A DNA stretch of 64,000 nt from Sphingobium sp. TKS (GTDB lineage: Bacteria; Pseudomonadota; Alphaproteobacteria; Sphingomonadales; Sphingomonadaceae), in NCBI RefSeq assembly GCF_001563265.1, contig NZ_CP005084.1, forward strand, positions 1 through 64,000, written 5' to 3'. Shown here piece after piece: positions 44,607 to 52,223 of the stretch. The notes beneath the pieces are model-generated. The model did no database searches and had not been told where the DNA came from. It saw only the letters and a list, made by a program, of their open reading frames with translations. The translations under genes and the position numbers were made by a program. Position 1 is the stretch's first letter, and every line of letters starts with the position of its first letter.

Positions 44607-45799
44607 CGTCCTCTCCAGATACGGGCATGGAGCGGATTATACCCCATGCGATACACCAGCTCGGCAGGCCGCTCTATGTCCCAGATCGCGAGATCGCAGC
44701 TCTTGCCGACCTCCAAAGTCCCGACCCGGTCGAGCAACCCCAAAGCCCGCGCCGCCTCCCGCGTCACCCCGGCCAGACATTCCTCGACGGTCAGCCGGAA
44801 CAGGGTCGCCCCCATATTCATCGCCAACAGCAGCGATGTCAGCGGCGAAGTCCCCGGATTGCAGTCGGTCGCCAGCGCCATAGGCACCCCCGCCCGCCGC
44901 AGCGCGTCAACGGGCGGCGCCTTGCTATCGCGCATGAAGTAGAAGGCTCCCGGCAACAGCACCGCCACCGTTCCGGCCCGCGCCATGGCGGCCACGCCCG
45001 CCTCGTCCAGATGCTCCAGATGATCCGCCGACAAGGCCCCATGCCGGGCCGCCAGTTCCGCGCCATGCAGGTTGGACAATTGCTCCGCATGCAACTTCAC
45101 CGGCAAGCCAAGCCGCCGCGCCGCCGCGAACAACCGCCCGATCTGGGCAGGCGAAAAGCCGATCCCCTCGCAAAAGCCATCCACCGCGTCGGCCAGCGGC
45201 GCCACCGCTGGCAAGACCCGCTCGATCAGCAGATCGACATAGCCCTCCGCATCCCCGGCAAATTCCGGCGGAATCGCATGCGCGCCCAGAAAAGTCGTAG
45301 CGACTGACACAGGCCGTGCTTCCCCCAAGCGCCGCGCCGCGCGCAGCATCTTCGCTTCATTCTCAAGGTCCAGCCCATAGCCCGACTTCACCTCGACCGT
45401 GGTGACGCCTTCGGCCATCAGCGCGTCCAGCCGGGGCAGGGCGCTCGCCACCAGCGCATCCTCGCTCGCTTCGCGCGTGGCCCGCATGGTGGAGACAATC
45501 CCGCCCCCAGCCCGCGCAATCTCCTCATAGCTGGCCCCGGCGAGCCGCATCTCGAACTCAGCCGCCCGATCGCCGCCATGCACCAGATGGGTGTGGCAAT
45601 CGATCAGTCCCGGCGTGATCCAACGCCCGGCGCAGTCGATGACTTCCACCGCGTCCGGCGCGTCCCCGGCAGGTCCGGCATAGCAGATCAGACCCCCGCG
45701 CACGCCCACCGCGCCGCCCTCGATCACTGGCACGTCACCCCGCAAGGTCGCGATCCGCGCATGGGTCCAGACTCTATCGCAGGGAGGGGGCATCGTCAT
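44603..45799 (-). CDS. hutI: Imidazolonepropionase
   Basis: 398 aa, amidohydrolase superfamily. Metal ligands in [23 protein letters not shown] and [12 protein letters not shown]; family stretch [18 protein letters not shown]. Opens the imidazolone ring to N-formiminoglutamate. Two in-frame ATGs (45799 and 45793) are close; 45799 chosen. Divergent from hutF with a HutC-like operator between. Confidence 0.95.
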   Translation of the reverse strand: MTMPPPCDRVWTHARIATLRGDVPVIEGGAVGVRGGLICYAGPAGDAPDAVEVIDCAGRWITPGLIDCHTHLVHGGDRAAEFEMRLAGASYEEIARAGGGIVSTMRATREASEDALVASALPRLDALMAEGVTTVEVKSGYGLDLENEAKMLRAARRLGEARPVSVATTFLGAHAIPPEFAGDAEGYVDLLIERVLPAVAPLADAVDGFCEGIGFSPAQIGRLFAAARRLGLPVKLHAEQLSNLHGAELAARHGALSADHLEHLDEAGVAAMARAGTVAVLLPGAFYFMRDSKAPPVDALRRAGVPMALATDCNPGTSPLTSLLLAMNMGATLFRLTVEECLAGVTREAARALGLLDRVGTLEVGKSCDLAIWDIERPAELVYRMGYNPLHARIWRGR

Positions 45800-45822
45800 T
45801 TCCCACTGGCATCGACTCAATA

Positions 45823-45834
45823 ATGTATATACTT
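45823..45834. promoter_or_regulatory. HutC-type operator candidate
   Basis: AATGTATATACT with the palindromic core GTATATAC (45825-45832), in the 73-bp gap between the divergent hutI and hutF genes. HutC operators of other proteobacteria contain TGTATATACA-like cores. Confidence 0.55.
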
Positions 45835-45872
45835 AAATGCGTACTATCACCATTGTCCAGAGAAGGAAGAGA

Positions 45873-47201
45873 ATGGCGCTCTGGTTCGAACAGGCCTTGC
45901 TCCCCGAAGGCTGGCGCAGCGGCGTCCGCATCACCCTGAGCGGCGGCCAGATCGCGACCATCACCCCCGACACCAGCCCCGCACCTGAAGACGAACGCCA
46001 CGGCCCTGCCTTCGCAGGCTTGCCCAATGTCCACAGCCACGCCTTTCAGCGCGCCATGGCGGGCCTCACCGAGAGGGCGGGGGCGGGCAAAGACAGCTTC
46101 TGGACCTGGCGCGAGGCGATGTACCGCTTTGTCGATCGCCTCGATCCCGATGGCCTGCATGCCATCGCCGCGCTGGCCTATGCCGAAATGCTGGAAAGCG
46201 GCTTCACCAGCGTCGGGGAGTTTCACTATCTCCACCACGACCCTAGCGGCGTCCCTTATGCCAACCCCGCCGCCATGGCCGAAGCAATTGCGGAAGCCGC
46301 CCAGGAGACGGGCATGGCGCTGACCCTGCTCCCGGTCTTCTACGCCCATTCCGACTTCGGCGGCGCGCGCCCGACGACAAGCCAACGCCGCTTCCTCCAC
46401 AGCCGGGACAGTTTTTCCCGCCTGATGGAAGCCCTCAAGCCCCTCGACGCGATATTGGGCGTGGCGCCCCACAGCCTCCGCGCCGTCACGCCTGAAGAAC
46501 TGGCGGACGTCACAATTCTTGCGCCGGACGGGCCCATCCATATCCACATCGCTGAACAGCGTGCCGAGGTCGAAGCCTGCCTCGCCTGGAGCGGCCAGCG
46601 CCCGGTCGAATGGCTGATGGATCACGCCCCGGTCGACCGCCGCTGGTGCCTCGTCCACGCCACTCACGTCACCGACAGCGAACTTGGCCCCGTCGCGAAA
46701 AGCGGCGCCACTGTCGGCCTATGCCCCATCACCGAAGCCAATCTGGGCGATGGCCTCTTCCCCGCCCGATCCTTCCTCGCCCAGGGCGGCCGGATCGGCA
46801 TAGGCTCCGATTCCAACGTCGAAATCGACGCCGCCGCCGAACTGCGCCTTCTGGAATATGGCCAGCGCTTGATCCATCAGGGCCGTAACCTACTCACAGC
46901 CCCAGGCCAATCCACCGGCGCCAGCCTCTACCATCATGCCCAAAGTGGCGCTCAGGCGTTGGGCCACGTCCCCGCAGCCCTCACCCCCGGCGCCCGCGCC
47001 GACATCGTGACCCTCCGCCGCGATAACCCCGCCACCGCAGCCCGCTCAGGCGATCATCTGCTCGATAGCTGGATCTTCGCCCGCGCCGACATTGATAGCG
47101 TCTGGTGCGCCGGCAAGAAGCGGGTTAGCGCGGGCCTCCACCACGCCCGCCCCGCCATAGAGGCGCGTTACACCCAATTGCTCAAGGCTCTGCTCGATTG
47201 A
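45873..47201 (+). CDS. hutF: Formimidoylglutamate deiminase
   Basis: 442 aa, amidohydrolase superfamily. Metal motif LPNVHSHAFQRAMAG, family stretch SFWTWREAMYRF, and later IHIHIAEQ, LVHATHVTD and GIGSDSNVEID. Deiminates N-formiminoglutamate to N-formylglutamate, the substrate of HutG, so this is the five-step hut pathway. ATG 45873 preceded by AAGGAAG; the upstream in-frame ATG at 45837 lacks a site. Confidence 0.94.
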   Translation: MALWFEQALLPEGWRSGVRITLSGGQIATITPDTSPAPEDERHGPAFAGLPNVHSHAFQRAMAGLTERAGAGKDSFWTWREAMYRFVDRLDPDGLHAIAALAYAEMLESGFTSVGEFHYLHHDPSGVPYANPAAMAEAIAEAAQETGMALTLLPVFYAHSDFGGARPTTSQRRFLHSRDSFSRLMEALKPLDAILGVAPHSLRAVTPEELADVTILAPDGPIHIHIAEQRAEVEACLAWSGQRPVEWLMDHAPVDRRWCLVHATHVTDSELGPVAKSGATVGLCPITEANLGDGLFPARSFLAQGGRIGIGSDSNVEIDAAAELRLLEYGQRLIHQGRNLLTAPGQSTGASLYHHAQSGAQALGHVPAALTPGARADIVTLRRDNPATAARSGDHLLDSWIFARADIDSVWCAGKKRVSAGLHHARPAIEARYTQLLKALLD

Positions 47202-47995
47202 CCCGTCCCCAGACAGACGCGCTCCACAGCCGCATCCGCCGCGACATAGAAGGCCGCATCATGTCGGGGCAATGGCGTCCCGGCCACCGCATCCCCTACG
47301 AGCATGAGTGGATGGAGACCTATGGCTGCTCCCGCATGACGGTGAACAAAGCGCTGCGCTCGCTGGTGCAATCGGGCCTGCTCGAAAGCCGCAAGCGCGC
47401 GGGCACCTTCGTCGCCGCCCCCCGCTTCCACCGCGCAGCGCTTGAAATCCCGGACATCCGCGCCGAGGTCGAGGGGCAAGGCCTTGCCTACCGCCTCGAC
47501 CTGCTGCGCTGCGAGCGGCGCAAGGCGACGGCGGACGACAAGACGCTGCTGCGCATCGCGGACGGCGAATTGCTGGCGATCGAATGCCGCCATTTCGCTG
47601 AAGACCTGCCCTATGCCCTCGAACAGCGGCTGATCAACCTTGCCGCCGTCCCCGAAGCGGCAGAGGCGGATTTCTCCACCGAGCCTCCCGGCTCCTGGCT
47701 GCTCGCTCATGTTCCCTGGACCGAAGCCGAACATCGCATCACCGCCATCACCGCCGACAAAGCGACGGCGGGAAGCCTCCAGTCCCCGGAAAACGCCGCC
47801 TGTCTGGCGCTGGAGCGCTGGACATGGCGTGGCGAGGAACGCATCACCTACGCCCGCATGCTCTACCCCGGCGACCGTTACGCGCTGACCGCCCACTTCC
47901 ACGCCGGACTCTCAATCAGCGCTTCCCCCGGAAAGCCCATCGCATCGTCCCGGCCAAGGCAAAAGCCCCTACCCGAACCAAGGGCCATGCCATGA
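47198..47995 (+). CDS. hutC: GntR-family histidine utilization repressor
   Basis: 265 aa. N-terminal winged HTH (MSGQWRPGHRIPYEHEWM, GCSRMTVNKALRSLVQSGLLE, KRAGTFVA) and C-terminal UTRA ligand domain (LLRIADGELLAIECRHF, LERWTWRGEERITYARMLYPGDRYALTAHF). Binds urocanate and represses hut genes. The start is TTG at 47198, overlapping the hutF stop (TTGA). The last ~30 residues lie in an 80-bp tail-to-tail overlap with the next gene and look non-conserved. Confidence 0.88.
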   Translation: MTRPQTDALHSRIRRDIEGRIMSGQWRPGHRIPYEHEWMETYGCSRMTVNKALRSLVQSGLLESRKRAGTFVAAPRFHRAALEIPDIRAEVEGQGLAYRLDLLRCERRKATADDKTLLRIADGELLAIECRHFAEDLPYALEQRLINLAAVPEAAEADFSTEPPGSWLLAHVPWTEAEHRITAITADKATAGSLQSPENAACLALERWTWRGEERITYARMLYPGDRYALTAHFHAGLSISASPGKPIASSRPRQKPLPEPRAMP

Positions 47996-48764
47996 CCGGC
48001 ACCGAAAACCCATGCATCCGCCGCGCCCACCCCGGCAGCAAGGCGACGGAAGCCTGCATCATCATCGCCTGCGCCGGAGCCAACGCAATCGAAGGCGCAG
48101 GCTGGTGCAACACTCTCCGCGCCACTTCCCGCGTCCGCTCCGTCACCGCCAGCTCGTCGCGAAAGCGCGCCATCAACATCACCGCCTGCGCCCGGCTTTC
48201 CGGCACCGGGTCAGCCCCCAGGGCTCGCGCCACCAGGGCGGTCTCCGCAAAATAGCGGTCCTGCTCGGCCAGCGACATGAACGGCTCTCCATAAGCGATC
48301 CACGCATCCAGAAAGCTCATCGCCTCGCAAACATGCACCCAGGCGAGCAACCAGGGATCACTCGCCGCATAAGCCGTGCCGTCAGCCAAAGTCCCCCGCA
48401 CATGCTCATGCACCTGCCGCACGCGCGCGATCGCCGCTTCCGCCTCCGCCCGCTCGGCATAGGTGGTCACCGCGATGAACCGCGCCGTCCGCCGCAGCCG
48501 CCCCAGCATATCGTCGCGGAAACTGCTATGATCCCAAATCCCCGCCAGCGCGGCGGGATGCAGCATCTGCATCAGCAAGGCGCTCACCCCGCCGATCATC
48601 ATGCTGGTGACATCGCCATGCACCCGCCGGATCACCGAGCCGGGCGGATATAGCGCCAGATCCGAAGCCTTGACCGGCTTCTCCCCCTTCGCGCTGTCAT
48701 GGAACACACCTCGCACCTGCCCCACCAGCAGGCGCCGCAGCATGTGCGAAGGACGTTCGATCAC
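47916..48764 (-). CDS. Oxygenase MpaB/latex-clearing-protein-like (DUF2236)
   Basis: 282-aa helical protein of the DUF2236 family, which includes fungal MpaB and the heme-b rubber oxygenase Lcp. Family features: VIRRVHGDVTSMMIGGVSALLMQMLHPAALAGIWDHS in pieces, FIAVTTYAERAEAEAAI, and WLLAWVHVCEAMSFLDAW, with His residues suited to heme binding. Substrate unknown. The start is GTG 48764 with AGGAGG 8 nt upstream (ATG 48743 is the alternative). Its 3' end overlaps hutC on the opposite strand by 80 bp. Confidence 0.82.
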   Translation of the reverse strand: MIERPSHMLRRLLVGQVRGVFHDSAKGEKPVKASDLALYPPGSVIRRVHGDVTSMMIGGVSALLMQMLHPAALAGIWDHSSFRDDMLGRLRRTARFIAVTTYAERAEAEAAIARVRQVHEHVRGTLADGTAYAASDPWLLAWVHVCEAMSFLDAWIAYGEPFMSLAEQDRYFAETALVARALGADPVPESRAQAVMLMARFRDELAVTERTREVARRVLHQPAPSIALAPAQAMMMQASVALLPGWARRMHGFSVPVMAWPLVRVGAFALAGTMRWAFRGKR

Positions 48765-48803
48765 CTGATCCTCCTCATGAAGGCATGGGGAGGATCAGCT
48801 CTC

Positions 48804-51800
48804 CTACCCGGCCGCCATCTGCGTCATCGACGCATAATCCGTCTTCCCGGTTCCCAACAAAGGCAGCGCGTCCAGCACCCTGATCTCCCGCGGCAGAGCC
48901 AGTTCCGCCACCCCATGTGCCTTACCCCAGGCCTGCAAAGCCGCCGCCTTCGCCTCCCGCGCCGTGGTGAACAGCACCAACTGTTCCCCCTTGCGCGCAT
49001 CCGGGCGCGTCACCACCGCATGCTCGGCCTCCGGCCAGACTGCCGAAGCATAGCCTTCCACGGCGGGTAGGGAAATCATCTCGCCGCCAATCTTGGCAAA
49101 GCGCTTCGCCCGCCCTCTTATGGTCACAAAGCCCTGCTCATCGATGGTCACGATGTCGCCCGTATCATGCCATCCGCCCTCCGGCGGTTGCAGCACGCCC
49201 GGCGCATCGGCCTTCATATAGCCCGCCATGATATTCGGCCCCCGGATCGAGAGCCGCCCGCCCTCGCTGATCCCCGGCACCTCGTCCAGCCGCGCCTCGA
49301 TCCCCGGCAGCAGCCGCCCGACCGATCCGGCGCGGAAATGCATCGGCGTGTTGACCGCGATCACCGGTCCCGCTTCGGTCGCGCCATAGCCTTCCAGGAT
49401 GCGCAGCCCGAACTTCTCGGCATAGATTTTGCGCGTCTCCTCCCGCACCCGCTCGGCCCCCGCGAAGATGTAGCGCAGCGAATAGAAATCATAGCCATGC
49501 GCCATCCGCGCATAGCCCGACAGGAAGGTGTCCGTCCCGAACAGGATCGTCGCATTGGCGTCATAGGCGAGCGCCGGCACGATCCGGTAATGCAGCGGAC
49601 TGGGATAGAGCAGCGTCTTCACCCCATGGAAGATCGGCAGCAAAGTCCCGCCGGTCAGCCCGAAACTATGGAACACAGGCAAGGCGTTCAACACCACATC
49701 GGCGGAATTGAAATCGATCCGAGCCGCCAACTGGCGACAATTGGCCAGCAGGTTGCGATGGGTCAGCACCACCCCCTTGGGCAACCCCTCCGACCCGCTG
49801 GTGAAGAGAATGACCGCCGCATCGTCCGGCGTAACCCTGAGCCGCTTATGCGCCCGCCCGGCAAAGCGGCTGGCGATCAACCCCCGTAGCTTTGCGCCGA
49901 TCCCGATGCCCGCCGCCACATCCTCCAGCCAGAGGACAGCAATCCCCTCGGCCTCCAGCCCGGCAACGACGTCGCCCAGCTTCCCCTGTTCGACAAAGGC
50001 CCGGGCGGTCACGATCGTTCTGATTTGCGCGGCAGTGCAGGCCGCTTTCAGGTTCGCCAGCCCCGCCGTGAAATTCAGCATCGCCGGCACGCGCCCGCCA
50101 GCCTGCAAGGCAAAGAAAGCCACCGCCACCCCCGCCACATTAGGTAGCAGCACGCCGACCGCTTCCCCCTGCCGCGTCGAACGGCCCAAGGCCCGCCCCA
50201 GCACCAGCGCGCCCGTCACCAGCCGCCCGTAACTCAGCGGCTCGCGCTTCACATCCTCGACCACCAGCGCGCCCGCGCCATGGACATGCCGCGCCTCCAG
50301 CAGCGCTTCGAACAGGGTGCGATCCGTGTCTGAGGTCGCGAACATCATCTGGCTCATCTCGTCATAGAGCCGCCGCCCGGCGATCGCCCGCCGCGCCCGC
50401 GCCGTCATCTCGCCCTCTATGGCGAAGCGGCGCGGCGGCAGCACGGTCAGCGAAATCTTGGGGAAACGCCGTAACCGCACCTTGCCCCGCAGCCGCGAGA
50501 AAGGCGTGAACTGCGCCCCATCGATCCGCACCGGGATGATCGGCGCATCGGCCTTGTCCGCAACCATGCCGGGGCCGTCGAACACCTTCATCAGCGCGCC
50601 GGTCACGGTGATCCGGCCTTCGGGGAAAATCACCAAAGTCCGCCCCTCCCGCACCGCCTTCACCATCGCCTTGGCCGACAGGGGATTGGTCGGATCGACC
50701 GGAAAGGCATCGAACAGCGGCAGGAAAGGCTTCACCCACCAGGCCTTGGCGATCCGCGTATGCACCGCGAAAGTCGGCTTGCCAGGCAGGAAAGCCGCCA
50801 GCAGCAAGCCGTCGAGAAACGACACATGGTTCACCACCACGACCGCCGGTTCCCCGACGCCGGGCATATTCTCCGCCCCATGCACCTCCACCCGGTAGCA
50901 AAGCCGCAGCAGCCCCCGCACGATCGCCTTGATGACCGTCTCCGGCAGCAACCAGCAGCTAATCAACGCAACGACCAGAGTCGCAAAGCCCATCACCCCG
51001 ATGACGCCGGGCACGCTCTCCCCCCGCGCCAGCATCGCCGTCACCGCCGATACGACCGCCACCGTGGTCGCCGCATTGACGATATTGTTCGCGGCGATGG
51101 TCCGCGACCGCTCCTCACGCGGGCTGTGCGTCTGAAGAATGGCGTAGAGCGGCACGATGAACATCCCGCCCGCAAAGGCGATGCCGAACAGATCGACCAT
51201 GATCCGCCAGCTCCCCGGCGACCCGACGAATACGGCAATGCCCGCGCCCGAATGCACGGGGACATAAGCACTGGTCGACAGCCACAGATCGATCATGAAC
51301 CCCGCCAGCGCCAGCGCGGACACCGGCACGAACCGCGCCGACACATGCCCGCCCAGCAGCCGGTTCACCAGCATCGACCCCAGCGCCACGCTGATCGAGA
51401 AGATCAGCAGGAAGAAGGTGGCGACCTCCTGCCGCGCTTTCAGAACCCCGCTCACCAAAGGCGCGAATTCCGCCAGCAGCACTGCGCCCACCGCGAAGAA
51501 CCAGCTTATCCCCAGGATCGACAGCCACACGCCCCGCCCATGCCGGGCGGCTTTCAATATATGCCAGGTACTCCTGAACACATTCCGCTCGATCCGCAGC
51601 CCCGGCACCACCGTCGGCGCGGTCGGCACCGCCAGACTGACCAGAAACCCCAGCGTCGCCAGCCCGACCGCGACCATGCCTGCTTCCCAGGGCGGAATGA
51701 CGCCCGCCAGCAACTGCCCGCTCAGGATCGCAAGGAAAGTCCCCGCTTCGATCAGCCCGGTCCCGCCCATAATCTCTTCAGGCCGCAAATGCTGCGGCAG

Positions 51801-52199
51801 GATCGAGAATTTGACCGGCCCGAAGATCGTCGAATGCAGCCCCATCAGGAACAGGCAAGATAGCAGCACCGGCACCGATTCCAGCCAAAATCCGGTGACG
51901 GCCAGCGCCATGATGACGACCTCCGCCGCCTTCACCGCCCGCACCAGCTTCGCCTTGTCCCAGGCGTCCGCCAACTGTCCCGCCAGCGCGGAAAAGAGGA
52001 AATAGGGCAGGATGAACAGGCCCGTGGCGATCGTCGCCAGCAGCTCCGCCTTGTCCGGCTCAGCGCGATAGAGGCCGAAATTGGCCAGGAACAACAGAGC
52101 GAACTTCAACAGATTGTCGTTGAACGCGCCCAGAAACTGCACCACGAACAAGGGCGCGAAACGGCGTTTACCCAGCAAAGACAGATCAGGTGCGGACAT
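48804..52199 (-). CDS. aas: LplT-PlsC-Aas fusion: acyl-ACP--phospholipid acyltransferase
   Basis: 1131 aa with three domains. Residues 1-400: MFS lysophospholipid flippase like LplT (FLGAFNDNLLKFALLFLANF). About 430-620: PlsC-type acyltransferase with the NHVSFLDG (H-x4-D) and FPEGRIT motifs. About 630-1131: AMP-binding acyl-ACP synthetase (ILFTSGSEGLPKGVVLTHRN, GYGATEAGPV, GWHDTGDIVTIDEQGFV). The fused protein would flip lysophospholipid inward and reacylate it. In enterobacteria lplT and aas are separate genes. ATG 52199 follows GGGGGTAAG. Confidence 0.9.
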   Translation of the reverse strand: MSAPDLSLLGKRRFAPLFVVQFLGAFNDNLLKFALLFLANFGLYRAEPDKAELLATIATGLFILPYFLFSALAGQLADAWDKAKLVRAVKAAEVVIMALAVTGFWLESVPVLLSCLFLMGLHSTIFGPVKFSILPQHLRPEEIMGGTGLIEAGTFLAILSGQLLAGVIPPWEAGMVAVGLATLGFLVSLAVPTAPTVVPGLRIERNVFRSTWHILKAARHGRGVWLSILGISWFFAVGAVLLAEFAPLVSGVLKARQEVATFFLLIFSISVALGSMLVNRLLGGHVSARFVPVSALALAGFMIDLWLSTSAYVPVHSGAGIAVFVGSPGSWRIMVDLFGIAFAGGMFIVPLYAILQTHSPREERSRTIAANNIVNAATTVAVVSAVTAMLARGESVPGVIGVMGFATLVVALISCWLLPETVIKAIVRGLLRLCYRVEVHGAENMPGVGEPAVVVVNHVSFLDGLLLAAFLPGKPTFAVHTRIAKAWWVKPFLPLFDAFPVDPTNPLSAKAMVKAVREGRTLVIFPEGRITVTGALMKVFDGPGMVADKADAPIIPVRIDGAQFTPFSRLRGKVRLRRFPKISLTVLPPRRFAIEGEMTARARRAIAGRRLYDEMSQMMFATSDTDRTLFEALLEARHVHGAGALVVEDVKREPLSYGRLVTGALVLGRALGRSTRQGEAVGVLLPNVAGVAVAFFALQAGGRVPAMLNFTAGLANLKAACTAAQIRTIVTARAFVEQGKLGDVVAGLEAEGIAVLWLEDVAAGIGIGAKLRGLIASRFAGRAHKRLRVTPDDAAVILFTSGSEGLPKGVVLTHRNLLANCRQLAARIDFNSADVVLNALPVFHSFGLTGGTLLPIFHGVKTLLYPSPLHYRIVPALAYDANATILFGTDTFLSGYARMAHGYDFYSLRYIFAGAERVREETRKIYAEKFGLRILEGYGATEAGPVIAVNTPMHFRAGSVGRLLPGIEARLDEVPGISEGGRLSIRGPNIMAGYMKADAPGVLQPPEGGWHDTGDIVTIDEQGFVTIRGRAKRFAKIGGEMISLPAVEGYASAVWPEAEHAVVTRPDARKGEQLVLFTTAREAKAAALQAWGKAHGVAELALPREIRVLDALPLLGTGKTDYASMTQMAAG

Positions 52200-52223
52200 T
52201 TTCTTACCCCCGTCCTTCACGCA

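Noticed and set aside
43170..44942. 590-codon plus-strand ORF opposite hutH
   Set aside because: Arg/Gln/His-rich shadow of hutH.
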